Source: JADKIH01 sp031367345
GTDB lineage: Bacteria; Bacteroidota; Bacteroidia; AKYH767-A; 2013-40CM-41-45
NCBI GenBank assembly: GCA_031367345.1
Contig: JANLPR010000064.1
Location: 1-38,185, forward strand
Direction of reading: 5' to 3'
DNA: 38,185 nt
Under the pieces are notes generated by a model that searched no databases, was not told where the DNA came from, and was given only the letters and a program-made list of their open reading frames with translations. Below are positions 15,235-24,745 of the stretch, piece after piece (the first letter of the stretch is position 1; each line of letters opens with the position of its first letter). The position numbers and the translations under genes were made by a program.

Positions 15235-17361
15235 ATGAAAATCTATGACGAAAAACACATCAAAAACGTGGTGCTCGTGGGCGCCCCGAAATCCGGCAAG
15301 ACCACATTAGCGGAAGCTATGATCTTTGAAGCCGGATTAATTAACAGAAGAGGTACGGTTGAAGAAAATAATACGGTCTCCGATTACCACGAAATTGAAC
15401 ACGATAGAGGAAACTCTGTTTACGCTACTTCCATGCATCTCGAATGGAAAGACTATAAAATTAATCTCATCGACACTCCGGGTCTCGACGATTTTATTGG
15501 TGAAGTAATCTCTTCTCTTCGTGTTGCCGATACTGCTGTGATGCTACTCAATTCTGAGAACGGTGTAGAAATTGGAACTGAATTAATTTGGAACTACGTT
15601 GAAAAATTTCAAAAGCCAATCATCTTTGCTATCAATCACCTCGACCACTCTAAATCTGATTTCGACGAAACACTTGAACAGGCTAAGAAAAGATTTGGCA
15701 AAGCTATTACTCTCATGCAATATCCAATTCAACAAGGCGACGGATTCAATTCAATCATCGATCTTTTGAATATGGTGTTGTATAAGTTTTCGCCTTCAGG
15801 TGGAAAGCCGGAAAAACTTCCAATCCCTGATAGCGAAAAAGAAAAAGCTGACCGACTTCACAACGAACTTGTAGAAAAAGCTGCTGAGAATGATGAGAAA
15901 CTTATGGAACTGTATTTTGAAAAAGGGACACTCGACGAAGAACAATTAAAATCAGGAATTAAAAATGGAATGTTGCATCACGACGTGTACCCTGTATTTT
16001 GTTTGTCGGCTAAAAAAAATATGGGTAGCGGTCGACTCATGAGTTTCATCGACAATGTAGCACCATCGGCAACTGACTTATTTCCTGAGTTGTTGGAAAA
16101 TGGCGAAGATCTTGAATGTAACGCAAAAGGCCCAGCGACAATTTTCGTTTTCAAAACACTCATAGAGCCGCATCTTGGTAAACTTTCTTTTTTCAAAGTA
16201 ATGTCGGGCGAAATTACGTCGGGTATGGATTTAAAAAATTCTACTACCGGAGCTATAGAAAGATTAAACCAGCTTTTTATTATGGATGGAAAAAACAGAA
16301 ACGCTGTTACAAAATTGACTGCAGGTGATATTGGTACGACTCTTAAAATGAAAGATACATTTACCAATCAGACTTTGTGCATATCTACTCATTCTATTTC
16401 AATTGAAACTATCCATTTCCCTTCTTCAAGAGTTCGGACTGCGATAGTAGCCAAAAATAAAAATGACGATGAAAAATTAAGTACTGTATTGAATGAAATT
16501 CACCAGGAAGATCCTACACTAATCATAGAATACGCAAAAGAATTAAAACAAATATTACTTAACGCTCAAGGCGAATTGCATCTTGCCGTAACAAAATGGC
16601 GACTGGAAAAAATTTATCACATAGAAGTTGAATTTGAAAAGCCACGCATTCCGTATAGAGAAACTATCCAAAAATCATCGCAAGCATTTTACCGTCATAA
16701 AAAACAAAGTGGTGGTGCCGGACAATTTGGAGAAGTCTATTTGAAAATAGAACCTTATTTCGACGGAATGGCGGAGCCGGTTGGACATAGTATTCGTGAG
16801 AAAGAGATTCTTGAATTGCCTTGGGGTGGCCGATTAGTTTTTTACAATTGTATAGTAGGTGGAGTAATCGATCAACGATTTATTCCTTCCATCCAAAAAG
16901 GAATAATGGAGAAAATGCAAGAAGGCCCTCTCACCGGAAGTTATGTTCGCGATGTACGCGTTATCGTGTATGACGGCAAAATGCATCCGGTTGATTCGAA
17001 CGATATCTCTTTTAAAATTGCGGGTATGATGGCGTTCAAAGAAGCGTTTCATTTGGCTGACCCAAAAATTTTAGAACCTATTTACGAAGTAGAAATAAAA
17101 GTTCCGGAAGAATTGATGGGCGATGTGGTAACCGATTTGCAAACCAGGCGCTCTATTATTTTAGGTATGGATACCGACGGGCCGTATCAAATCATTAAAG
17201 CTAAAACACCACTTTCCGAACTCGATAAATATTCATCTTCTTTGAGGTCAATTACCCAAGGTAGAGGAAGCTACTCAGGAAAATTTACCGAGTACGCTCC
17301 TGTGCCAACAGATATTCAGAAAAAACTTGGCGAGGAGTACAAAAAAGCCGAACTCCATTGA
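15235..17361 (+). CDS. EF-G-like translation factor, predicted GTPase-impaired paralogue
   Basis: 708 aa, full EF-G architecture: G domain about 1-275, domain II about 300-385, III about 390-465, IV about 465-600 (HKKQSGGAGQFG and GGVIDQRFIPS loops intact), V about 600-700. The P-loop is sound (GAPKSGKT, K22). Three G-domain positions differ from translocating EF-G. Switch II reads DTPGLDDF, so the catalytic histidine of DTPGH is L84. Switch I reads RGNS (58-61) instead of RGIT. The G4 motif reads NHLD (134-137) instead of NKxD. Bacteroides thetaiotaomicron is known to have an EF-G paralogue, EF-G2, that supports translation without GTP hydrolysis; this protein may be its counterpart, which is inference. 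The start is the ATG before KIYDEKHIKN; 20 in-frame residues upstream (from 15175) do not fit the family. It is monocistronic with its own terminator. Confidence 0.93.
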   Translation: MKIYDEKHIKNVVLVGAPKSGKTTLAEAMIFEAGLINRRGTVEENNTVSDYHEIEHDRGNSVYATSMHLEWKDYKINLIDTPGLDDFIGEVISSLRVADTAVMLLNSENGVEIGTELIWNYVEKFQKPIIFAINHLDHSKSDFDETLEQAKKRFGKAITLMQYPIQQGDGFNSIIDLLNMVLYKFSPSGGKPEKLPIPDSEKEKADRLHNELVEKAAENDEKLMELYFEKGTLDEEQLKSGIKNGMLHHDVYPVFCLSAKKNMGSGRLMSFIDNVAPSATDLFPELLENGEDLECNAKGPATIFVFKTLIEPHLGKLSFFKVMSGEITSGMDLKNSTTGAIERLNQLFIMDGKNRNAVTKLTAGDIGTTLKMKDTFTNQTLCISTHSISIETIHFPSSRVRTAIVAKNKNDDEKLSTVLNEIHQEDPTLIIEYAKELKQILLNAQGELHLAVTKWRLEKIYHIEVEFEKPRIPYRETIQKSSQAFYRHKKQSGGAGQFGEVYLKIEPYFDGMAEPVGHSIREKEILELPWGGRLVFYNCIVGGVIDQRFIPSIQKGIMEKMQEGPLTGSYVRDVRVIVYDGKMHPVDSNDISFKIAGMMAFKEAFHLADPKILEPIYEVEIKVPEELMGDVVTDLQTRRSIILGMDTDGPYQIIKAKTPLSELDKYSSSLRSITQGRGSYSGKFTEYAPVPTDIQKKLGEEYKKAELH

Positions 17362-17375
17362 CAATTATACTTTAT

Positions 17376-17416
17376 GCCACAATATCTTTAAACACCCTAA
17401 GATGTTGTGGCTTTCT
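17376..17416 (+). terminator. Terminator of the EF-G paralogue gene
   Basis: GCCACAATATCTT (17376-17388) pairs with AAGATGTTGTGGC (17399-17411) with one mismatch, followed by TTTCTT, 15 bases after the stop codon. Confidence 0.8.
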
Positions 17417-17880
17417 TAAGTAAAATTAAGCGTCATTTTTCTTTACTTTTTTATGTTAAAATAATTAAAGTGTAACTCTAGCAAAGGCTTTCAACCGTAT
17501 CTTCGCTGTTCATAAAATGATGGTATTTCTTGGCAATTCCAATAATTTAAATCAGTATAGTCCTTATTTTTGACAAAGTGCTATAAATAAGGAGTTTGAA
17601 GACAACAATCCCTTTTTTACCCGGAAAATTGATAGGGATTAAAATTAGTGATGTCGAGCGATTATAAAATAAGGAAAAACGAATTATTTGGTAAGAAATT
17701 AGGCATTTCCGACAAAGTGAGGCATAAAATAATTCGGATATTGTTGCTTTAGGAATGAAGTCGCTTTTTCTGTACATAAACTTCATTCGTTCGCCATTAA
17801 TGAACAATGATTTACATAATTAAATCTAATTCCAATTAACAACTGAGTATTTTTACTAAACAACTCTCTATATCTAAACA
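17417..17880. other. Long non-coding leader region before the giant propeller/Ig gene
   Basis: No credible gene. A TATCTTCG box (17498-17505) and an exact TATTTTTG box (17565-17572) could be promoters, both without a matching upstream element. GACAAAGTG occurs twice (17572-17580 and 17711-17719), each followed by an ATAAA-TAA word. Near the gene, GAATGAAG (17753-17760) and CTTCATTC (17781-17788) form a perfect 8-bp inverted repeat, and a second imperfect one overlaps it (17784-17809). These could fold in the 5' leader; no known riboswitch is recognised. Confidence 0.4.
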
Positions 17881-20800
17881 ATGAAAATTAAATTTATTCT
17901 CTCTGCACTTTTAGTGTTTTTACAACTCACTTCATTAAAGGCGCAAATTCAATTCAGTAAAGAATACGGCGGCGCCTACAACGAAGATGGTCGTTGGATG
18001 GAACAACTACCCGATAGCGGTTATATTATGGTAGGTGGTACTAACACATACAGTAATGGCCAAATGGATTTTTGGTTAGTTCGCGCCGACGCATACGGTA
18101 ATCAACTTTGGACAAAATCTATCGGCGGAACAGGTTACGATTTCGCCAATATGGTAAAGCGCACACCTTCTGACAATGGACTTATCATAGCCGGATTCAC
18201 CAACTCCTATGGAAATGGTGGTAACGATGGCTGGATCGTAAAAACTGATGCTAACGGAAATACACTTTGGAATACAACTGTTGGTGATACCGGCACTCAA
18301 GAATTCGAAGGCATTGTTTTGACTTCCGATGGCGGTTATGCTGCCGTGGGAATCAATTACTCATCGCCAGCAACGCAGTACTATGATATTTTTCTAGTAA
18401 AATTTAATTCTGCCGGCGTAGTTCAGTGGCAAAAAAATATTGGCGGACAATCGTATGAAATTGGAGATGCTATTCAAGAAACAGCCGATCACGGATTTAT
18501 TATTTCAGGACAAACTTATAGTTATGGAAATCTTGATGGCGATTACTACTTAGTAAAAACTGATTCTGTAGGAACTGTACAATGGCAAAAAACTTACCCT
18601 CAACCAGGCATTCAAGAAGCTCATTATGTTCAGATTACTCCTGATGGTGGCTATGTAATGATTGGCGATGCAGATTCTTTAGCAACAGGCTTAGGTGATA
18701 CAGATGCCTGGATGGTTAAAACTGATTCAAACGGAGATACACTTTGGACGAAAACTTATGGTGGAAATAAAAAAGATGGCGGAAAAACTGTAGAGAATAC
18801 TTCCGATGGTGGTTTCCTAATTGCCGGTATCACTCGTAGTTTTGGTTTGATCAATCCAAATTATTATCTCGTAAAAACAGATAGCTCCGGAACAATTGAT
18901 TGGTCCAATTCTACCTACGGTGGTATTTACCATGATCATGCTTACCGTGGAATTGAAACATCTGATGGCGGTTTCGCTGAGTTCGGCTATTTCCGAAACG
19001 CAGGTGGATTTATGAATTACAGTCTTGTAAAGCTTGGACCAAACGGAGGAATTACTAAAGATATTAGTATCGATGAATTCATTCGCCCTTTGCCAAAAAT
19101 TTGTAGAAGCAACAATATTGACTTCAAATTAAAATTGACAAATTTCGGTGCTACAAATGAATCGAATATTATTGTTAGCATCGATATTAATAATGGAAGC
19201 ACTATAACGACTCTAAAAGATACACTTGTCGGAACTCTTTTACCGGGTACAAGCGCTATCTTGAGTTTCGATCCAACGTACAATTTTAATGTTGACGGAA
19301 CTTATACTTTAACTGCTTATACTGCTCATAGAAACAGCGATATCAGTTATTCAAATGATACAAACATTATTAGTTTAATTGTTTTACCTCCAACTTCCGA
19401 TCCAACAACTACTTCGGCTACAAATTGTATTGCTTCTTCTCTCTCACTTAATTCAACCGCTGCTGCCTCTGCAGATTCTATGTTTTGGTTTGATGCTTCG
19501 GTAAATGGATCAATGGTTTCTTCAGGGTCATCTTACATCACTCCAACATTAGCATCTACTACAACTTACTACGTAGAATCAGTAAAAGGAACAGGAAGCA
19601 AAGTTGGTCCGATTGACAATACAATTGGATCAGGGAATACAAGTAATAATGGTTTTTTGAAATTCGATACTCGTCTTGACCTCAAACTTATTTCTGTAAA
19701 AGTATATGCAAACAGCACAGGAAATAGAACCATCGAATTAAGAAACTCTGCCGGAGTTGTGCTTCAATCTAAAACTGTAAATTTACCTGTAGGAGAAAGT
19801 AGAGTGTATTTAAATTTTGATGTTCCTCAAGGAAATGATTTTCAACTTGGCTTAGGTTCTGGTAGTGGAAATTTATTTAGAAGTATTGGAGGAACTGCCT
19901 TCCCATATTCAATTTCAAAAACAATTGAAATTTATGGAACTAGCTCTAGTAGCTCCAGCAACTATTACTACTTCTACGATTGGTATATTTTTGTTCCGAG
20001 CGAAAACTGCACTTCTAATAGAGTACCTGCACAAGCTTTTATTGGTTCAGGCCCAACTACAGCTTTCGACAAGTCGCGTTGTGGAACAGGTAATGTAACA
20101 TTGACAGCTAATTCAGGAGCTTCACTTAGTTGGTTTAGCAATGCAAACGGTGGTCCGGCATTAGCAACCGGTTCTTCATTCACAACTCCTTCTATTAATT
20201 CTACAACAACTTATTATTTACAAGTAGGCTCTTGCACTCCTCGAATTGCTGTTCAAGCAATCGTTAACACGCAATCAACTCCTCCTACTACATCGAATGT
20301 TTCTAACTGTGGCCCGGGTGTAATTACATTGTCTGCTACCTCTTCCGATCCATTAAACTGGTATGATGCTGCAACTAACGGAACTCTCGTTGCAAGCGGA
20401 TCAACTTTCACAACTCAATTCTTAAATTCTACTGCAACATATTACGTTTCTGCCGGAAACGATTGTCCAAGCGCTCGTGTTGCTGCTCAAGCAATCATCA
20501 ATGCTTCTGCTTCACCTATCGCAAACGATGTTGCCGCTTGTGGGCCAGTTTCTGTTACGCTGAATGCAACCTCTGCCGATCCTGTTGGTTGGTATGATCA
20601 ACAAACAGGAGGAACATTGCTTGCAACTACTTATAACTTTACTACTCCTGTTCTAATTAATCCGGTAACTTATTACGCTCAGTCAATGGGAGCTTGTCCG
20701 AGCTCAAGAATTCCTGTTGTTGCTGACATTACCACTGTAGATGCTCCCGTAGGTACCGATGCTTCTCATTGCGGAACAGGAAGTGTAGTTATCTCTTCAC

Positions 20801-22149
20801 AATCAATTAATACAGTAAGCTGGTGGTCGGTTGCTACAGGCGGAACTCAATTGAGCAATGGCGTTATCTTTACTACGCCTTCCATTTCTTCTACTACTAC
20901 TTATTATGCGCAAGCAACCGACAACGGATGCAATAGCACGCGTACACCTGTAACTGCTTCTATCATTAATAACTCTGCTCCATCATCAAGCAGTGTTGCG
21001 AATTGTGGACCGGGAACTATTACTCTAAATGCAATTGCTACCGATACAATTTATTGGTTTGATATGGCTACGGGTGGAAATCCAATTGCAACAGGTTCTA
21101 CTTTTACTACGCCTTCACTTACTGCTACAACTACATACTATTTACAAACTACATTGGCTTGTCCTAGTCCTCGTTCTTCTGTCGATGCAATTATCTCTTC
21201 AATAGCTACTGATCCTGTTACAAGCGACACAACAGTTTGTGGTCCGGTGTCAATTACCATCAGTGCTTCAGCATCTAATCCGATATCATGGTATGATGCT
21301 CCTGGTGGAACATTATTGGGAACTGGTAATTCATTTACTACTCCAACTCTTTCTGCTAGTACAACATATTATGCTGTTGCAGGAACAACCGGATGTATCA
21401 GCAATGCTGTTCCATTAAACATAAACGTTAACAGACGCCCGGCAGATCCAACAACTACAGGTGCCAGCAATTGTGGACCGGCATCGCTTAGTGTAAGTGC
21501 TGCGGCTGTAAATCCAATTTCATGGTATTCACAGCCAAGTGGCGGAACTTTGTTGGCGACCGGCAATTCGTACACCGCAAATTATACTACTTCAACTACA
21601 ATTTATGTTGAAGCATTTGATGGCAATTGTTCAAGCAATCGAATCCCAACTACAATTAATATTTATACGCCACCAGCCATCAATATTGGTCCTGCTATAA
21701 TTAACATCAACAGTGGCCAAACTGTAACCTTAGACGCTGGTGCAGGGTATACTTCTTATGCATGGAGTAATGGTACAACAACTCAAACCATGACAACAGG
21801 AATGGGTGGTTTTTATTATGTAACCGTTACTGATAATCATACTTGCGTTGGATCCGACTCCATCACAATTAACGTTCTTATTCAAGTTACAGATCAGAAA
21901 ACAGATAAGTCGTTAATGATCTACCCAAATCCTTCTACAGGTGTTTTCAATGTAACAGTAAATGATGCGAATGCAAAATTCGAATTGAAAGTAACTGATG
22001 CACTTGGAAGAATTATTGTTACAGATAAACACATAGAAAACGTTATCTACAACAGAACATTCGATCTTTCTACAGAAGCTTCAGGGGTTTATTTTATTAC
22101 TCTTACCAGCCCTGCAGGTGTAGTAACTCGAAATATAATTATTGAATAA
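17881..22149 (+). CDS. Giant T9SS surface protein: seven-repeat propeller, CARDB-like domain, eight Ig-like (CHU_C-type) repeats
   Basis: 1422 aa. Signal peptide 1-22 (LKAQ). Residues about 25-390 contain seven propeller repeats (pattern GGYxxVGxT, DxWLVKTD, GDTLWTKTYGG). About 395-500 is a CARDB-like sandwich. About 503-1261 holds eight Ig-like repeats of 75-85 aa, each with NCGPG-x-TL, WYD or WFS, GSTFTTP, TTYY and a late Cys; such repeats are typical of Cytophaga/Flavobacteria surface proteins. The first repeat is interrupted by about 130 aa (576-705) folding as another beta domain. One more Ig/SprB-like module precedes the T9SS type A sorting domain (LMIYPNPSTG, GVYFITL, RNIIIE). Probably an extracellular adhesin or matrix protein; ligand unknown. 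A strong terminator follows, then a shorter paralogue 82 bases downstream. Confidence 0.93.
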   Translation: MKIKFILSALLVFLQLTSLKAQIQFSKEYGGAYNEDGRWMEQLPDSGYIMVGGTNTYSNGQMDFWLVRADAYGNQLWTKSIGGTGYDFANMVKRTPSDNGLIIAGFTNSYGNGGNDGWIVKTDANGNTLWNTTVGDTGTQEFEGIVLTSDGGYAAVGINYSSPATQYYDIFLVKFNSAGVVQWQKNIGGQSYEIGDAIQETADHGFIISGQTYSYGNLDGDYYLVKTDSVGTVQWQKTYPQPGIQEAHYVQITPDGGYVMIGDADSLATGLGDTDAWMVKTDSNGDTLWTKTYGGNKKDGGKTVENTSDGGFLIAGITRSFGLINPNYYLVKTDSSGTIDWSNSTYGGIYHDHAYRGIETSDGGFAEFGYFRNAGGFMNYSLVKLGPNGGITKDISIDEFIRPLPKICRSNNIDFKLKLTNFGATNESNIIVSIDINNGSTITTLKDTLVGTLLPGTSAILSFDPTYNFNVDGTYTLTAYTAHRNSDISYSNDTNIISLIVLPPTSDPTTTSATNCIASSLSLNSTAAASADSMFWFDASVNGSMVSSGSSYITPTLASTTTYYVESVKGTGSKVGPIDNTIGSGNTSNNGFLKFDTRLDLKLISVKVYANSTGNRTIELRNSAGVVLQSKTVNLPVGESRVYLNFDVPQGNDFQLGLGSGSGNLFRSIGGTAFPYSISKTIEIYGTSSSSSSNYYYFYDWYIFVPSENCTSNRVPAQAFIGSGPTTAFDKSRCGTGNVTLTANSGASLSWFSNANGGPALATGSSFTTPSINSTTTYYLQVGSCTPRIAVQAIVNTQSTPPTTSNVSNCGPGVITLSATSSDPLNWYDAATNGTLVASGSTFTTQFLNSTATYYVSAGNDCPSARVAAQAIINASASPIANDVAACGPVSVTLNATSADPVGWYDQQTGGTLLATTYNFTTPVLINPVTYYAQSMGACPSSRIPVVADITTVDAPVGTDASHCGTGSVVISSQSINTVSWWSVATGGTQLSNGVIFTTPSISSTTTYYAQATDNGCNSTRTPVTASIINNSAPSSSSVANCGPGTITLNAIATDTIYWFDMATGGNPIATGSTFTTPSLTATTTYYLQTTLACPSPRSSVDAIISSIATDPVTSDTTVCGPVSITISASASNPISWYDAPGGTLLGTGNSFTTPTLSASTTYYAVAGTTGCISNAVPLNINVNRRPADPTTTGASNCGPASLSVSAAAVNPISWYSQPSGGTLLATGNSYTANYTTSTTIYVEAFDGNCSSNRIPTTINIYTPPAINIGPAIININSGQTVTLDAGAGYTSYAWSNGTTTQTMTTGMGGFYYVTVTDNHTCVGSDSITINVLIQVTDQKTDKSLMIYPNPSTGVFNVTVNDANAKFELKVTDALGRIIVTDKHIENVIYNRTFDLSTEASGVYFITLTSPAGVVTRNIIIE
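19390..21665 (+). repeat. Eight in-gene Ig-like domain repeats
   Basis: Protein-level repeats of about 225-255 bases, diverged at DNA level but sharing ordered signatures: CGPG, then a Trp-Tyr/Phe pair, GSTFTTP, TTTYY, and Cys-x-Ser-x-Arg. The first copy is expanded by an inserted domain (about 19608-19998). Confidence 0.8.
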
Positions 22150-22167
22150 AATTTATACGGCAGCCTT

Positions 22168-22200
22168 AAAAGACCTGCCGTTCTAAATGGCAGGTCTTTT
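22168..22200 (+). terminator. Terminator between the two giant propeller/Ig genes
   Basis: AAAAGACCTGCC (22168-22179) pairs perfectly, 12 of 12, with GGCAGGTCTTTT (22189-22200) around a 9-base loop. Confidence 0.9.
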
Positions 22201-22230
22201 AGGTTTTTACTAATCTAACCAACTATCAAA

Positions 22231-24672
22231 ATGAAAAAAAATTTCTACATTATTTTAATTTGTATTTTAACTAGTGTCTTTTCAAAAGCACAAACAACAT
22301 GGGAAAAGTTATTCAGTAATACTAGCACTGATGTTTTTCGATGTGTAATAGAATCTCCGGCCGGAGGTTATGCCATTGCCGGTTACACTGCCGACTCGAC
22401 TGTAAGTGATACGGATGCTTACGTAGTTCGAATTAATACTATCGGTGATACGCTTTGGACTTATCGTCAAAACATAGGCCTAAGTAAAAAAGATCTTTTC
22501 TATAAGATCATCAATACATCTGACGGAGGTTTTGCAATGTGTGGTTATACTAATAGCATAACCGGACTTTCAGATGATGTTCTAATAACAAAAATAAATT
22601 CTTCAGGACAATTCATGTGGACTAAAACTTGGGGCGGATCAGGTAAGGATCGTGCTCAAGACATAATTCAGTTAGCCGATAATTCTTATGCAATAGTTGG
22701 TTACACAACATCTCCACCTGCACAATATTATGATGCATTTTTATACCGAATAAATTCTGTAGGTGATTCACTACTATTAAAAAGATACGGTAGCGCTGCT
22801 TATGATGATGCGAATGCAATTAGAGCACTAGCTAACGGCGGATTTATTCTTGGAGGACAAAGTAGTAATGGTGCCAATGGATTTGACCAGTATTTAATTC
22901 GTACAAACGATTCCGGAGATACATTGTGGACTCGCAAATTTGGAACAACAGGCACCGACAACATTGAGTCAATCGCCTTAGGAAATAATGGCTTCTACCT
23001 AACAGGAGGTACTAATGGTGCAGGTGTTGGTGGCGACGATGGGTATCTGGTAAAAACTGATACGAGTGGTAATGTACTTTTTGCTAAAACTTTTGGCGGG
23101 TCAGCGCCTGATGATTTTCATCGTGTAGAATTAACTTCCGACGGCGGATTAATATTAAGTGGAACAACCAGTAGTACCGGTCCTTTAAATCCAAATATGT
23201 GGTTGTTGAGAACGAATGCCGCTGGCGATTCTCTTTGGTCGAAAGCATTTGGTGGCAACAATCACGATCATGGATATAGTGCTCAAGAAACAAGTGATGG
23301 TGGTTTCATTATCGCAGGTCATTCAGGAAGTTTTGGCTTCAACGGCGAAGAAGCTTACGTAGTAAAAACAGATATGAATGGTAATGTTATCAATCATCTG
23401 ACTTATATAGTTCCATTTGCACTTACTTCTCCAACTACTACAACTTGTGGTGGCCCCGGAATTCAAATAAAAATATTAATTAGAAATTTTGGTGACGATT
23501 CTGTTCCGAATGTTCCGGCGCAAGTTGTTATTAGTGGCGGTTTGTCTCAAACAATCAACGGCACTTATAACGGAACCTTTCATGCACAGGATGCTGATAC
23601 TCTAATTTTTTCTACACCAATTAACACTACCGGCGGAGGTACTTATACTTTTACTATTACTACTCTAAATGCAAATGATGTAATACCGGCAAGAAATTCA
23701 TTGGTAGTAACCATAACACTTGATGGTAATACAGGTGCTCCTGTAATTCCCGATGTTCCCCGATGTGGTCCCGGAAATGTAACACTTAACGCAACTACTA
23801 CAGGCAATGTGTATTGGTTTACTTCACCAAGCGGTGGAAGTCCGGTTGCATCAGGCTTGAGTTATACTACTCCGTCTCTAACTATAAACACAGTGTACTA
23901 TGCTCAAACCGGATTAAATTGTCCAAGTGCAAGAACTGCTGTTACAGCACAAATCAATCAGATTCCTGCTGCTCCAATTACAAGCAATAGTTTTACTTGT
24001 GGACCGGGAACTGTTACGTTAACGGCTTCTTCAACAGATCCAATTAACTGGTATGATTCAGGTTCAATTCTTGTTGGAAGCGGAACTAGTTTTACTACTC
24101 CTATAATTTCTGCCAATACTACCTATTTCGCTCAGGCTGACAATGGAAATTGTCAGAGTTCTCTTTCAAGTGCAAATGCAGATTTTCATATTGCTCCTAA
24201 TGTTTCTGTTGGTCCTGATACCAGCATTGAAATAGGAATGAACTATACAATGACTGCCTCTCCTAGTTTTATCGATTACTTATGGACTAACACTCAAACT
24301 ACACAACAAATTTTTGTAACTCAACCTTCAAATTATTGCGTTACTGTAACAGACGGAAATGGTTGTACCGCGACTGATTGTGCGAATGTTACGTTCTATG
24401 TTGGAACGAACGACTTAAATAAAAATAATCTCTTTGTTGTTTATCCAAATCCTGCAATTGATAAGTTGTCTTTTGTTTTAAATCAATCGTCAGACAATAC
24501 ATTAATTAATCTAATTGATCTTTCAGGAAAATCAATCATCACTAAAACAATAAAAAATAATTCACCCGGTTATTTTGGAAGCTTATCATTGTCAGGTATT
24601 TCACAAGGCATATATTTTATTAAGATTATTCAAGATGAAAAATCATTTACTGAGAAAATAATTATTCAGTAA
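22231..24672 (+). CDS. Large T9SS surface protein: seven-repeat propeller, CARDB-like domain, two Ig-like repeats
   Basis: 813 aa, a shortened paralogue of the preceding gene with the same order. Signal peptide 1-21 (SKAQ). Seven propeller repeats at about 25-385 (GGFAMCGYTNS, then DGYLVKTDTSG, then SKAFGG). A CARDB-like sandwich at about 395-505 (IQIKILIRNFGDDSVPN). Two CHU_C-type Ig repeats at about 508-665 (RCGPGNVTL and TCGPGTVTL). An Ig/SprB-like module with YCVTVTDGNGC, then a T9SS type A sorting domain (FVVYPNP, GIYFIKI, EKIIIQ). The start lies only 30 bases after the terminator of its paralogue and I find no promoter in that space, so expression may depend on read-through. The pair probably arose by duplication followed by expansion or loss of Ig units. 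Confidence 0.92.
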   Translation: MKKNFYIILICILTSVFSKAQTTWEKLFSNTSTDVFRCVIESPAGGYAIAGYTADSTVSDTDAYVVRINTIGDTLWTYRQNIGLSKKDLFYKIINTSDGGFAMCGYTNSITGLSDDVLITKINSSGQFMWTKTWGGSGKDRAQDIIQLADNSYAIVGYTTSPPAQYYDAFLYRINSVGDSLLLKRYGSAAYDDANAIRALANGGFILGGQSSNGANGFDQYLIRTNDSGDTLWTRKFGTTGTDNIESIALGNNGFYLTGGTNGAGVGGDDGYLVKTDTSGNVLFAKTFGGSAPDDFHRVELTSDGGLILSGTTSSTGPLNPNMWLLRTNAAGDSLWSKAFGGNNHDHGYSAQETSDGGFIIAGHSGSFGFNGEEAYVVKTDMNGNVINHLTYIVPFALTSPTTTTCGGPGIQIKILIRNFGDDSVPNVPAQVVISGGLSQTINGTYNGTFHAQDADTLIFSTPINTTGGGTYTFTITTLNANDVIPARNSLVVTITLDGNTGAPVIPDVPRCGPGNVTLNATTTGNVYWFTSPSGGSPVASGLSYTTPSLTINTVYYAQTGLNCPSARTAVTAQINQIPAAPITSNSFTCGPGTVTLTASSTDPINWYDSGSILVGSGTSFTTPIISANTTYFAQADNGNCQSSLSSANADFHIAPNVSVGPDTSIEIGMNYTMTASPSFIDYLWTNTQTTQQIFVTQPSNYCVTVTDGNGCTATDCANVTFYVGTNDLNKNNLFVVYPNPAIDKLSFVLNQSSDNTLINLIDLSGKSIITKTIKNNSPGYFGSLSLSGISQGIYFIKIIQDEKSFTEKIIIQ

Positions 24673-24688
24673 ATTAATTTCTGTTACT

Positions 24689-24725
24689 AAAAAAGGTCGT
24701 CAAATTAAATTGACGACCTTTTTTT
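24689..24725. terminator. Bidirectional terminator between the T9SS gene and purQ
   Basis: AAAAAAGGTCGTCAA (24689-24703) pairs perfectly with TTGACGACCTTTTTT (24710-24724) around a 6-base loop. A and T runs on both sides let it serve the plus gene ending at 24672 and purQ ending at 24746 on the minus strand. Confidence 0.9.
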
Positions 24726-24745
24726 ATATCATTATGTTTCTACTC

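Noticed and set aside
17547..17807. 86-codon minus-strand frame in the leader region
   Set aside because: No domain, biased composition, and it covers the repeated words and inverted repeats; no promoter or homology signal seen.
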